From Tepidimonas sediminis (lineage in GTDB: Bacteria; Pseudomonadota; Gammaproteobacteria; Burkholderiales; Burkholderiaceae_C): a stretch of 64,000 nucleotides of DNA. The notes below the pieces were generated by a model. The model saw only the letters and a program-made list of their open reading frames with translations, had not been told where the DNA came from and searched no databases. The position numbers and the translations under genes were made by a program. Below are positions 27,507-35,488 of this stretch, in pieces; positions within the stretch are counted from its first letter, which is position 1, and every line of letters starts with the position of its first letter. The DNA is taken from contig NZ_VJND01000009.1 of NCBI RefSeq assembly GCF_007556605.1, positions 49,147 to 113,146 of the forward strand, read 5' to 3'.

Positions 27507-28598
27507 ATGAGCATCGACACCCAGGCCCTGCTGCAGGCGCTGCAGACCGTGGCCGACCCCAACACCGGCAAGGACTTCGTCACCACCAAGGCGATCAAGA
27601 ACCTGCAGATCGACGGCGGCGACGTCAGCTTCGAGGTCGAGCTCGGCTACCCGGCGCGCAGCCAGCACGCCGCGCTGCGCCAGGCGCTGGTGGCCGCGGC
27701 GCGGCGCGTGCCGGGCGTGGGCAACGTGTCGGTGCAGATCGTCACGCGCATCATCGCCCACGCCGTGCAGCGCGGCGTGGCGCTGCTGCCGCAGGTGCGC
27801 AACATCGTCGCCGTGGCCTCCGGCAAGGGCGGCGTCGGCAAGAGCACCACCGCCGTCAACCTGGCGCTGGCGCTGGCGGCCGAGGGGGCGCGCGTCGGCC
27901 TGCTGGACGCCGACATCTACGGCCCCAGCCAGCCGATGATGATGGGCATCGAGGGCCGCCCGGAGAGCCTGGACGGTCAGACCATGGAGCCGCTCGTCAA
28001 CTACGGCGTGCAGGTGATGTCGATCGGCTTCCTCGTCGACAAGCACGAGGCCATGATCTGGCGCGGCCCGATGGCCACGCAGGCGCTGGAGCAGCTGCTG
28101 CGCCAGACGAACTGGAAGGACCTGGACTACCTGGTGGTGGACATGCCGCCCGGCACCGGCGACATCCAGCTGACGCTGGCGCAGCGCGTGCCGATCACCG
28201 GTGCGGTGATCGTGACCACGCCGCAGGACATCGCGCTGCTCGATGCGAGGAAGGGCGTGACGATGTTCCAGAAGGTCGGCGTGCCGATCCTGGGCATCGT
28301 GGAGAACATGGCCGTGCACGTCTGCCCGAACTGCGGCCATGCGGAACACATCTTTGGCGCCGACGGCGGCAAGCGCATGGCGGCCGAGCTGGAGGTGGCC
28401 TACCTGGGCGCGCTGCCGCTGAACCGCAGCATCCGCGAACAGGCCGACACTGGCCGTCCGACGGTGGTGGCCGACCCGGATGGCGATATCGCCGCGCTGT
28501 ACAAGGCCGTGGCGCGGCAGGTGGCCATTACCGTGGCTGCCAAGGCCAAGGATTATTCGAGCAAGTTTCCGACGATTAAGATTAGTCAGGGGACGTGA
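27507..28598 (+). CDS. apbC: iron-sulfur cluster carrier ATPase (Mrp/ApbC/NBP35 type)
   Basis: A 363-residue P-loop protein. It has an N-terminal MIP18/DUF59 domain (about 1-90), the deviant Walker [19 protein letters not shown], and a CPNCG motif that binds a bridging [4Fe-4S] cluster. Mrp/ApbC proteins carry and transfer Fe-S clusters. The ATG has GAGGAGCGAG upstream, and TAGACT at 27454-27459 is a -10 candidate. It is divergent from metG. Its last codons are noticeably more AT-rich than the rest and abut the AT-rich island. Confidence 0.94.
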   Translation: MSIDTQALLQALQTVADPNTGKDFVTTKAIKNLQIDGGDVSFEVELGYPARSQHAALRQALVAAARRVPGVGNVSVQIVTRIIAHAVQRGVALLPQVRNIVAVASGKGGVGKSTTAVNLALALAAEGARVGLLDADIYGPSQPMMMGIEGRPESLDGQTMEPLVNYGVQVMSIGFLVDKHEAMIWRGPMATQALEQLLRQTNWKDLDYLVVDMPPGTGDIQLTLAQRVPITGAVIVTTPQDIALLDARKGVTMFQKVGVPILGIVENMAVHVCPNCGHAEHIFGADGGKRMAAELEVAYLGALPLNRSIREQADTGRPTVVADPDGDIAALYKAVARQVAITVAAKAKDYSSKFPTIKISQGT

Positions 28599-28610
28599 GG
28601 GGTTGGTCGC

Positions 28611-30137
28611 CTAACGCCGTGCTGACCGTCCATATCGATATTCGGTAATCATGTTCTGATCTGTGATCGTTTCGAGCGCTCTTCCTACGAGCTTTTCCTC
28701 TTCTTCAACGCTAATCCAAGGTTTGGATAGCAAGCCGTCGATGGTCTCTGATAGTCTTTTTTCATCATATTTGTCGCTCATGTATAGATTCTTGACTACT
28801 TTTTTGATCCGTTGCCGTGCCGCTAGGTGATCTATGCTCGTGAAATCGTAATTTGCAGCGTAGATAAACGTGCTATCTTTCCAGCGGAAAGCGAATGGGA
28901 AAACGGTTGCAGCAGTTTTTAGTGCATCAGGCGACCCCGTGGCATTGAAAGCAAGAATACCGTTAGTCTCTAGATGAGTGCGGGCCAAATCAAGAAATTC
29001 TCGCGATAATAAATTGGTTGCTAGAGCGCGCCAGTGGAACGTGGTGTTCATGACAATAAGATCGTAGCGCTCGGTCGGATTCCGGCGCAACCACCTACGT
29101 CCGTCGTCGATATGAATGCGCACTCGATCATCGCGCAAAATGGGTTCAACCGTCGGGCGTTGGCTGATTAGATAGATATAACCAGGATTGAGTTCTATGG
29201 CATCAATACGCTCGACGCTTGGAAGCGATGAAAGTACGCGCGTCCAAGAGCCCCCGGATAAACCAATAACCAATATCCTGCGCGGCTCCGGGTGCAAGGC
29301 TGCCAAAAGATATACTCGATCAATCCTGTTGCTGTTATTGATGAGATCGATATTGATTTTTCCGTCGTAAACATTGCCGCCATAGACCGTTTCATCGGCG
29401 GCGGGTTGAGTCAGCGTGTGGATAACGCCGTGTCGATTTTCAAGCAGAAATCCAACCGATTGTTCGGCTGTGGGATTGGTAAGGGCAGTGTATAGTGCCG
29501 TATGGGGCGCCGTCAGTATCACGGCAATCACCCCGCCTATGCCAGTTGCGCTCAGTGCGACGCGCCTCGACAGTTTGGGCGCGAGGAGGCCGCCCGTGGC
29601 AGCCGTAATAGCCCCAAGGGCCAGCATAATCGACTGGCTTGTCATTCGATCAAGCCACCAAAATCCGATGAACAATGGTGCCGCGGTTGCGCCAATGATG
29701 TTTGCGAAATAAATCCAAGCAATGGAGCGGCCGGTATCAGCAGCGCCTAAAGTTCCGCCTAAGTGGTGAACAACAGGGAAAAGAGCGGCTTTGCTGGCTG
29801 CAGTGGCGATAATGATGCAGGCCATGATGGGTATCAGCAAAAAATTGCCCGCAGCAAGGATAATAAGCCACGCCGCTGATAGGTCAACGACGCCGGAGAG
29901 GAAAAGGCTGCGTGCCCCGAAAGTTTGAATGGCGTCTGGTGGTTGGTTGTCGCAGGCACGCTTCCCAGCAAGCGATCCCAGTGCGATGCCGAAAAGAAAA
30001 AGACTCAAAACAAGCGAGAAAGTCTGTGGTGAGTTTCCATTAGCGAATCCAACGATTCGAATCCAAAGTATTTCTTGGCCGAGGCTGGCAAAGCCAACCA
30101 ACGCCGATACAACCCAAGCTGGTGTAGCCGTCTTCAT
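28611..30137 (-). CDS. membrane-anchored spermidine-synthase-like protein, C-terminal partner
   Basis: A 508-residue protein. About six hydrophobic helices occupy residues 10-215, followed by a soluble Rossmann domain like spermidine synthase and methyltransferases: cofactor loop ILVIGLSGGS (288-296), acidic residue after strand 2 (IELN, Glu315), and DDGRRWL (344-350). The catalytic D-x-x-D-P segment of true aminopropyl transferases is replaced by MNTTFH (363-368), so ordinary spermidine synthesis is doubtful. The helices resemble the second half of the fused MFS/spermidine synthase family. The ATG overlaps the stop of the upstream half in ATGA. It is the last gene of a three-gene operon, convergent with mrp. 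Confidence 0.75.
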   Translation of the reverse strand: MKTATPAWVVSALVGFASLGQEILWIRIVGFANGNSPQTFSLVLSLFLFGIALGSLAGKRACDNQPPDAIQTFGARSLFLSGVVDLSAAWLIILAAGNFLLIPIMACIIIATAASKAALFPVVHHLGGTLGAADTGRSIAWIYFANIIGATAAPLFIGFWWLDRMTSQSIMLALGAITAATGGLLAPKLSRRVALSATGIGGVIAVILTAPHTALYTALTNPTAEQSVGFLLENRHGVIHTLTQPAADETVYGGNVYDGKINIDLINNSNRIDRVYLLAALHPEPRRILVIGLSGGSWTRVLSSLPSVERIDAIELNPGYIYLISQRPTVEPILRDDRVRIHIDDGRRWLRRNPTERYDLIVMNTTFHWRALATNLLSREFLDLARTHLETNGILAFNATGSPDALKTAATVFPFAFRWKDSTFIYAANYDFTSIDHLAARQRIKKVVKNLYMSDKYDEKRLSETIDGLLSKPWISVEEEEKLVGRALETITDQNMITEYRYGRSARR

Positions 30138-30763
30138 GACTCTATGGCGTCACGTTTTGTGTATTTAAAAAGAAGGGCAAATACGCCGGCGGCCACAGAA
30201 AGATTGCCTATGGCAGCGAGGTAAATGGCGGCGTCCAGTGTAACCCATTCGAAAAGGATGTAGCCGAGGAGTAATGCTCCGAAAGTGGCGCCGAGGGTAT
30301 TGCTCGCATAAAGTGTGCCGGTTGCCTTGCCTATGTTTGTCCAGCGTCGAGCGAGATCGGCAACCAAGATCGGCAGTGTGGCCCCCATCAGAAGTGTCGG
30401 GAATAAAACAAGAGCAAAGTTAACGGAGGCGATGATGGATAGCGGGGCGTGGATCGTCATATCCCCGGCCCAGCGCAGAAGATCTGGACTGATGCATCCG
30501 AACGCCCCCACGCCCCCCTCTGTGAGCGCGAAGAATGCCAGAGTGTGAGATGGGTAACGGTCGGCAAGCCATCCCCCAGCAAGTGCGCCGCCTCCGAGAC
30601 CGAGCATAAATGCGGCGATGATGACCGTCATCGATTCCAAATCTGCGCCGAATGATGCGAACAAAATACGCTGCCAAGCGATCTGGTAAATCAGCGCACA
30701 AGTACCAGAGATCAGAAAACAGAAGCTAATTACTGATATTAAGGTGTCTTGAGTTTTTTGCAT
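30134..30763 (-). CDS. membrane half of a split MFS/spermidine-synthase-like protein
   Basis: A 209-residue, almost entirely hydrophobic protein of about six helices. It opens with FCFLISGTCALIYQIAWQRI and includes MLGLGGGALAGGWLADR, the start-of-domain signatures of fused MFS/spermidine synthase proteins. The following gene begins with a related repeat (SLGQEILWIRIV, LFGIALGSLAGKR), so the two genes together equal one conventional polypeptide cut at the boundary between its two membrane repeats. It starts inside the 3' end of the phosphoethanolamine-transferase-like gene (25-base overlap) and overlaps the next gene by 4 bases. A natural split is more likely than a sequencing error, because both junctions have proper stop and start codons. 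Confidence 0.7.
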   Translation of the reverse strand: MQKTQDTLISVISFCFLISGTCALIYQIAWQRILFASFGADLESMTVIIAAFMLGLGGGALAGGWLADRYPSHTLAFFALTEGGVGAFGCISPDLLRWAGDMTIHAPLSIIASVNFALVLFPTLLMGATLPILVADLARRWTNIGKATGTLYASNTLGATFGALLLGYILFEWVTLDAAIYLAAIGNLSVAAGVFALLFKYTKRDAIES

Positions 30764-32436
30764 GGCTCGATTCTTGTGGCTCGATCAAAATCGGGTGTCG
30801 CCGAGGTCCAGCGTGGGCGTTGAGTGAAACCCGCAGAGGCCCAGCTCGACGTACTATCATGCGCTGGGTGTAAGATGTGTGCAATGTCCGCCAAGGTGTG
30901 AAAAACACCGGCCGAAATCAAGGGAGTGTCTGATCGACTTTTCATATGTCCTATGATTTCTGGATAGGCGTCTTTGTATGCATCGGAAAACCATGCAACT
31001 GCACTGACGCGAAAGTCGTCTTCATGGGTATAGCCGTGACCTGTGATGGTGCATGTACCCCGTGGTATGTTCTCTCCGTGATCCGAGATGTATATGAGAG
31101 CGCTATGAGTATCCGGACGATCTGTGAGTTTGTTTATAAGTTCAGAGAGGATGTGGTCGGTATATAAAATCGTGTTGTCGTAAGTGTTGGTGACGGTGTC
31201 CGGCCGCTCATCGAAAGGGCTTTGCTTTTGAGAAGGCAGGAACTGGTCAAATGATTCTGGATAGCGATTGGCGTAGGCTTTATGACTTCCGAGCAGATGG
31301 ATTACAAAAAATTTGCGTTGATCAGGCTCCTGGAGAAAGCGATCTAAGGGTGGTATGATGGCATCGTCATAGCTGCCCTGTTTTTTGTAATCGGTGCCGT
31401 TAGTGTAGATTGTGGTATTGGCTTCATAGGCATGAACGGCGATGATGGAGTCATGCAAGCCGAGCGGCGCTTGGTTTGAGATCCAGTATGTTTTAAATCC
31501 CGCCTGTTTGAAAAGTGTCACGATAGATGCCTGCCCTGCGTGGGCGCGTTGAGCGTTGGGGTTCTGTTTGCCGGTCAGAATAACGGGGACGGCGAGGCGA
31601 GTAGCTGAAAAAGGCGAGATCACGTCACGGAAACTTATTAGATTTGGGGTCGCCCCAAGCTTTGGGGTTGTGTCGCGGTAATAGCCATTGATGCCCCAGT
31701 GTCGTGGGTTGGAGGACTCCCCTATTACAAGGACGTAAATTTCTTGTGCATCTATCTCAACCGTTCGCCTTGGTTGGAAATCCCATTGCTTGATATGCGT
31801 GGCGGCTTCCCGCAAAAGAGTAAGTTCTGAAAAATAATCGCTAACGCGGAAAATGACCCCCAGCGGATAGCTGTCACTCAAGGTTGCACTTAGATATGAC
31901 TCTGGCCTTTTGGTCTCTAATGATTCGGATTGGGTGTTTGTGAGCTGTGGGTCGAGTGGCTGCTGTAGTTGACGCCATTGCCATTCCATCCAGGTGTATT
32001 GGAGAGTGGGTGCCAGACTTATAATTGCTATCCATTGTAAATAGCGATAGGGCGGGATAGGTGATGATTGTAGTGCCAGTTTCAGAGTTATAAAAAATAA
32101 GGTTAAGCCGATAGATGAGCAGATGAATAACGTGGTTAGCCCCAGAAATTCGGCGGCTTCAGTGGGGCTGGATTCGCTTACTACCGCAAAAATGTGTGGT
32201 GATGATGGATGTCCGAATTGAAGGATATAGAAAATTTCGAAAGGTAGTAGAAGATAGAGTGGGCTCAATAATATTAAAATCCATGCCGGGCGGCGAGTCC
32301 ATGCGAATAGCGCGACAAGCAATAGAAGCGAGGCTGGTAAGGTTCGGATCAGAGCGTCAGCACGTTCATCGGTAACGGCAATGTATGCAAGGTTTGGGCT
32401 CAAAAGCAACGCAGCCCAGAGTGCCGCAGTGTTCAT
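30739..32436 (-). CDS. phosphoethanolamine-transferase-like membrane enzyme (alkaline phosphatase/sulfatase fold)
   Basis: A 565-residue protein with about five N-terminal membrane helices and a periplasmic sulfatase-like domain. Metal and catalytic positions of the EptA/LptA/PptA group can be matched: Glu240 in VIGESSNPRHWGINGY, nucleophile Thr279 in SPFSATRLAVP, HLLGSHKAYANRYP near 380, Asp452-His453 in YISDHGEN, and HGYTHEDDFR. It should transfer a phosphoethanolamine (or related) group from a membrane phospholipid to a periplasmic acceptor. Acceptors known in the superfamily are lipid A, LPS core and type IV pilin. The gene follows pilA, separated by a terminator, and leads the operon with the split spermidine-synthase-like pair. 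The acceptor is inferred only from context. Confidence 0.8.
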   Translation of the reverse strand: MNTAALWAALLLSPNLAYIAVTDERADALIRTLPASLLLLVALFAWTRRPAWILILLSPLYLLLPFEIFYILQFGHPSSPHIFAVVSESSPTEAAEFLGLTTLFICSSIGLTLFFITLKLALQSSPIPPYRYLQWIAIISLAPTLQYTWMEWQWRQLQQPLDPQLTNTQSESLETKRPESYLSATLSDSYPLGVIFRVSDYFSELTLLREAATHIKQWDFQPRRTVEIDAQEIYVLVIGESSNPRHWGINGYYRDTTPKLGATPNLISFRDVISPFSATRLAVPVILTGKQNPNAQRAHAGQASIVTLFKQAGFKTYWISNQAPLGLHDSIIAVHAYEANTTIYTNGTDYKKQGSYDDAIIPPLDRFLQEPDQRKFFVIHLLGSHKAYANRYPESFDQFLPSQKQSPFDERPDTVTNTYDNTILYTDHILSELINKLTDRPDTHSALIYISDHGENIPRGTCTITGHGYTHEDDFRVSAVAWFSDAYKDAYPEIIGHMKSRSDTPLISAGVFHTLADIAHILHPAHDSTSSWASAGFTQRPRWTSATPDFDRATRIEPCKKLKTP

Positions 32437-32582
32437 GGGATGCTGATTGGTGAATATCTGCTAACCTGTATGTGCTTCCGCTGGGGTGGGCGTGTAATTG
32501 ATTTGAATGGTCCGGGCCACCTCGCGCATTGCAGGATGGTGCCATTAATTCTTATGAATGAGCTAATCCGTTAATTATGAAA

Positions 32583-32605
32583 AAGCCCTTCCACAGGAAG
32601 GGCTT
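32583..32605 (-). terminator. intrinsic terminator of pilA
   Basis: On the minus strand AAGCCCTTCC, loop TGT, GGAAGGGCTT followed by a T run. It lies 25 bases after the pilA stop and so separates the highly expressed pilin from the downstream operon. Confidence 0.85.
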
Positions 32606-32629
32606 AAGTGATTTTTGGTGATTTAAGGA

Positions 32630-33103
32630 TTAGCTGCCACTGGCGGCTGCATCGGGAGCGCAGCTTCCAGGCAGCCAAGAAGCCTTGGCAGGCGCCGACG
32701 CGGAGCCGGTGCACGTCCATTTAAAAATGGTAAACCCGCTTGTGAAATCACTTGCCGTCGCTGCATTGCTGTCTGAGATATATGGCGTTAGCGTGACGGT
32801 GAGGCCTTGCATATCACCGGTTCCGTCAACAGTAATGACGCCAGCATCAGATACTACTGGGGCGTTGGCGTATTTGGTTGATGCAGTGTTAGTAGTATTT
32901 CCGCAAGCGGCAGGGCTCTGCGCTGCCTGAGCGCGTTCCGATACACAAGTCCTCGCAGCGCTCGCCGCCAGAACCACTTCGGAAGCTTTTGCTCGATTGG
33001 TGTAGTCTTGGTACGCTGGCAATGCCACCGCCGCCAGAATGCCGATGATTGCCACGACGATCATCAGTTCGATGAGCGTGAAGCCCTGTTGGATACGTTT
33101 CAT
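32630..33103 (-). CDS. pilA: type IV major pilin (type IVa prepilin)
   Basis: A 157-residue prepilin. The leader MKRIQQG is cut before Phe8, giving mature [20 protein letters not shown] with Glu5, the classical N-methyl-Phe helix. Four cysteines lie at 53, 67, 131 and 148; the last pair frames a C-terminal D-loop, and the 53-67 pair could form a second disulfide. The tail ends in ...AAASGS, rich in small hydroxyl residues that could accept modification. GGAGGT precedes the ATG. It has a sigma-54 promoter, an upstream palindrome array and its own terminator. Base composition is lower in G+C than the flanks. Confidence 0.95.
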   Translation of the reverse strand: MKRIQQGFTLIELMIVVAIIGILAAVALPAYQDYTNRAKASEVVLAASAARTCVSERAQAAQSPAACGNTTNTASTKYANAPVVSDAGVITVDGTGDMQGLTVTLTPYISDSNAATASDFTSGFTIFKWTCTGSASAPAKASWLPGSCAPDAAASGS

Positions 33104-33161
33104 GGTTTACCTCCAGTGATGGAACGATTGGCCCCGTCGTCGATGGGGTCAAGCGGATGGT

Positions 33162-33178
33162 AGCACCCTCCGTGCCAG
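33162..33178 (-). promoter_or_regulatory. sigma-54 promoter of pilA
   Basis: Minus-strand CTGGCACGGAGGGTGCT matches TGGCACG-N4-TTGCW, with the invariant GG-N10-GC spacing exact. The predicted start is near 33151, giving a leader of about 48 bases before pilA. A sigma-54-dependent pilA controlled by PilS/PilR is established for other type IVa pilin systems. Confidence 0.85.
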
Positions 33179-33254
33179 CGGATGTGTCGTGGCCATGTTC
33201 TCTCTGACCGGCGTGGTGCGGGTGCGACGTCTGGGGGCCGATCAGGCGAAATCG

Positions 33255-33284
33255 CGTCAAAGTTTGACGTCAAATCTTGACGTC
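33255..33284. promoter_or_regulatory. candidate enhancer (PilR-type) palindrome array
   Basis: Thirty bases hold three nested inverted repeats made of TTGACG half sites: CGTCAAA-G-TTTGACG, the perfect 12-mer TTTGACGTCAAA, and GACGTCAA-ATC-TTGACGTC. The array lies about 104-133 bases upstream of the predicted pilA start, the usual place for NtrC-family activator sites. It overlaps the 3' end of the truncated gene next door. Assignment to the PilR-like regulator at 35.6 kb is inference. Confidence 0.55.
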
Positions 33285-33533
33285 CAGCGCCGGCGGCAGC
33301 CGGTCCGCCGGCACGCCCAGGCGCCGGTGCGCGTCCTCGCGAAGGCGGGCGTAGGTGTGCAGAAGCAACCGGGCGGCCTCCTGGGCCAGCCGCAGATCCT
33401 GCGCAAAGGTCTCGGCGTCGGTCTGGTACTCATGAACGAGCCGGTTGCGCAGGTTGCGCGCCGCGATCCATGCCTCCGCCGAGTCCAGCACGCCCAGCCG
33501 CTCCGCGCGGGGGGGATGGGGCCAGGCGCGGAC
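33270..33533 (-). pseudogene. truncated partner of the nucleotidyltransferase (HepT-like/substrate-binding remnant)
   Basis: The frame encodes RAERLGVLDSAEAWIAARNL, RNRLVHEYQTD and a C-terminal helix with TYARLREDAHRRLG. The A-W-x-x-x-R-x-L-R-N-R-(L/I)-x-H-E-Y block is the C-terminal half of the helical proteins of about 140-150 residues that follow minimal nucleotidyltransferases. Only about 45 bases separate the transferase stop from this block, so the N-terminal half (roughly 80 residues) is missing. A GTG at 33491 could start a 73-residue product, while an ATG overlapping the transferase stop is out of frame. I interpret it as a deletion remnant. Confidence 0.6.
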
Positions 33534-33534
33534 C

Positions 33535-33834
33535 TCATACGGCGATGCCGGTATGCTGGGCCACCCTCACGATGGGGGTGACGGGGGTGGCAGGGTCAAC
33601 CACGAGGGTGTCGATGCGTTGGTCGCCCAGGCGCATCTGCAGGCGGGCGACCAGCCGGTGGGTGCGCGCGGCGCGGTCCGGCAGCGCTTCGGGGCATTCG
33701 ATCAGCAGGTCGATGTCGCCGCCGCGCGCCGCATCGTCGGTGCGCGAGCCGAACAGCCGCACCCGCGCCTGCGGGCCGAAGAGCTCGCGCACGGTGTCGC
33801 GGATGACGGCGCGCTCCGTCTCGCTCAGCCGCAT
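33535..33834 (-). CDS. minimal nucleotidyltransferase (MNT/MntA-like)
   Basis: A 99-residue nucleotidyltransferase-fold protein with the motif FGSRTDDAARGGDIDLLIE (G-S-x(n)-D-I-D). The ending DPATPVTPIVRVAQHTGIAV is usual for this subgroup. Such proteins pair with HepT-like or HI0074-like helical partners in toxin-antitoxin-like modules, where MNT can AMPylate the partner. Here the partner is only a remnant. The ATG at 33834 has GGGAGGT directly upstream and overlaps the stop of the DUF1703-type ATPase gene by 10 bases; a GTG 12 bases upstream is less likely. Confidence 0.8.
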   Translation of the reverse strand: MRLSETERAVIRDTVRELFGPQARVRLFGSRTDDAARGGDIDLLIECPEALPDRAARTHRLVARLQMRLGDQRIDTLVVDPATPVTPIVRVAQHTGIAV

Positions 33835-35453
33835 GCCACCTCCCACCCCACGATTTGCCGCTTGGCGCGGCTGAACTCGACGCCAAGCTCGATCACTTCC
33901 GTGATGCCCGGCGCGCCGCGATATTTGGCCGCGTAGTCGCGAGCCTTGAGCTGCCGCATGGCCTCGCCGGCAGGGGTATCACCATCGATGACCTTGAACT
34001 CGATCACCCAGGCGCGGCCGGCGTGGCGGATGACGAGGTCGCACTGGCCCGGGTTGGAGACCTCCTCCGGCACGATGTCCAGGCCGAGGCTGGCCAGATG
34101 GCTGTAGAACACGCTGGCGTAGTAGCCCTCGTACCGGGCGATGGGGTTGGCGCGCACCCAGTCGTGCGGGATGCTGGCGTAGAGGCGCTCGAAGTGCGCG
34201 CGCAGACCCTCGGCATCGCCTTCGGTGAGCAGGTCGTACAGCCGCATCGTCAGCTGGGACAGCGGCGTGCCGCCCGGCAGCCACCCCCCCAGCAGCAGCG
34301 CCTCGTTGAGGGCGCTGCGCACCTCGAGGTTGGGCACGCGCAGCGTGTAGACGGTGGCTGCGCCCTTGCGCTGCTGGCCGTCGATGGTCAGATACCCGGT
34401 CTGCCACAGCAGCGCCTCGGGCTCGATGCGCTCCACGTCAAAGGCTGAGAGCAGCTGCTCGCTGGCGTAGAGCCGCTCCAGCTGCGGGGTGAAGAACCCC
34501 TTGCCGCGCAGCCAGTGCACCAGAAACGTCGGCGTGCCGGTCTCGAACCAGTGCGCGCGGAACTGGCGGCTGCGCAGCAGCAGCAGGACGTCGAACGGGT
34601 TGTAGACGCTCACTGGGCCCCAGCGATAGCCGTTGTACCAGCGCCGGATCTCCTCGCGGTCCAGCGGCTGGCCCTCGGCTGCGGCGGCCTCGAGCTCCGG
34701 CGCAAACACCGTGTCGATGTCTTCGTCGGTGTAGCCACACACCGTCCCGTACTCGGGGTCGAGCGTCAGGTCGTAAAGATTGTTCAGACCGGAGAAGATC
34801 GAGACCTTGCTGAACTTGGACACGCCGGTCAGCAGCACGAAGCGCAGGTCGGCGTCTCTGCCCTTGATGACGCTGTAGAGGTTGCGCAGGCCCTCGCGCA
34901 TGGCGCGGGCGATCTCAGGCGCTTCGAGGTTGTCCAGGATGGGCTTGTCGTATTCGTCGACCAGCACCACGGCCTGCTGTCCGTGGGCTTGGGCGGCGCG
35001 GGTGATGAGCTCGGTGAAGCGGATGTGCGGGTCTTCGCCGACGGGCGGCAGGCTCACGCCGAGCCGGGCGGCGTTGGTGTCGAGCTGATGGTGGATGTGG
35101 GCTTCGAGCTTGGCGGCTTCGGCCAGCCGACCCTCGGCAAAGCTGATGCGGATGACCGGATGGGGCTTGGCCCAGTCCCAGTGGTCGGCCAGGAACAGCC
35201 GCTCGCGCGGCGCCGTGCCATCGGCGCCGTCGTGGGCGTCGAACAGCTGCCGCTTGCCTTCGAAGGCACAGGCGATCGTGTCCAGCAGCAGGCTCTTGCC
35301 GAAGCGGCGCGGGCGCGAGAGGAAGTAGGCGCCGCCCTGCTCGGCCAGACGTGCGATGAGCGGCGTCTTGTCGACGTAGTAATGCCCCTCGCGCCGGATC
35401 TTGGCGAAGGTCTGGATGCCGATGGGCAGCTTGCGGCGGGCAGTGGTGTTCAT
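33825..35453 (-). CDS. AAA-ATPase-like/DUF1703 protein with PD-(D/E)XK nuclease-like domain
   Basis: A protein of about 542 residues. The N-terminal ATPase-like part has LPIGIQTFAKIRREG, YYVDKT, a P-loop variant SRPRRFGKSLLLD (residues 49-61 from the alternative start) and Walker B VVLVDEYDKPI. The C-terminal domain contains the nuclease-like motif NPGQCDLVIRHAGRAWVIEFK and ends GVEFSRAKRQIVGWE. This domain pair (PF09820 plus PF08011) is common, often in multiple copies and mobile neighbourhoods; its function is unproven, with defence or DNA maintenance suspected. TATAAC ends 6 bases before the ATG at 35453, favouring it over the ATG at 35459. Confidence 0.82.
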   Translation of the reverse strand: MNTTARRKLPIGIQTFAKIRREGHYYVDKTPLIARLAEQGGAYFLSRPRRFGKSLLLDTIACAFEGKRQLFDAHDGADGTAPRERLFLADHWDWAKPHPVIRISFAEGRLAEAAKLEAHIHHQLDTNAARLGVSLPPVGEDPHIRFTELITRAAQAHGQQAVVLVDEYDKPILDNLEAPEIARAMREGLRNLYSVIKGRDADLRFVLLTGVSKFSKVSIFSGLNNLYDLTLDPEYGTVCGYTDEDIDTVFAPELEAAAAEGQPLDREEIRRWYNGYRWGPVSVYNPFDVLLLLRSRQFRAHWFETGTPTFLVHWLRGKGFFTPQLERLYASEQLLSAFDVERIEPEALLWQTGYLTIDGQQRKGAATVYTLRVPNLEVRSALNEALLLGGWLPGGTPLSQLTMRLYDLLTEGDAEGLRAHFERLYASIPHDWVRANPIARYEGYYASVFYSHLASLGLDIVPEEVSNPGQCDLVIRHAGRAWVIEFKVIDGDTPAGEAMRQLKARDYAAKYRGAPGITEVIELGVEFSRAKRQIVGWEVACG

Positions 35454-35459
35454 GGCCAT

Positions 35460-35465
35460 GTTATA
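35460..35465 (-). promoter_or_regulatory. candidate -10 of the DUF1703-type gene (leaderless)
   Basis: TATAAC on the minus strand ends 6 bases before the ATG at 35451-35453. No Shine-Dalgarno sequence. Confidence 0.4.
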
Positions 35466-35488
35466 CCGGCAGACCGTTCGAGCTGCCT

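Larger units (their letters stand above)
28599..33110. other. AT-rich pilin accessory island
   Basis: Base composition drops sharply from the very G+C-rich flanks to roughly balanced between the mrp stop and the region just upstream of pilA. Codon use changes with it: AAA, ATT, TTT and AGT, rare elsewhere in the window, become frequent. The island holds four genes on the minus strand (pilA, a phosphoethanolamine-transferase-like gene, and two halves of a spermidine-synthase-like membrane protein). No integrase, transposase or flanking direct repeat is visible, so exchange by homologous recombination of a pilin cassette is the likely route. Confidence 0.7.

Noticed and set aside
30050..30066. 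GATTCGAATCC resembling a tRNA T-loop
   Set aside because: It lies within a coding frame, with no acceptor or anticodon stems around it. Coincidence in AT-richer DNA.
32531..32544. Second sigma-54-like sequence (minus-strand TGGCACCATCCTGC) before the phosphoethanolamine-transferase-like gene
   Set aside because: The GG-GC spacing is nine instead of ten bases, which sigma-54 does not tolerate. It could be a decayed promoter but is not counted.
28599..33110. Island as prophage, transposon or integrative element
   Set aside because: No integrase, transposase, tRNA target or flanking repeats are visible. Cassette exchange by recombination fits better.
33189..33581. Plus-strand 130-codon frame over the pilA upstream region
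   Set aside because: It is opposite the truncated nucleotidyltransferase partner and the pilA control region, with a shadow-type composition.
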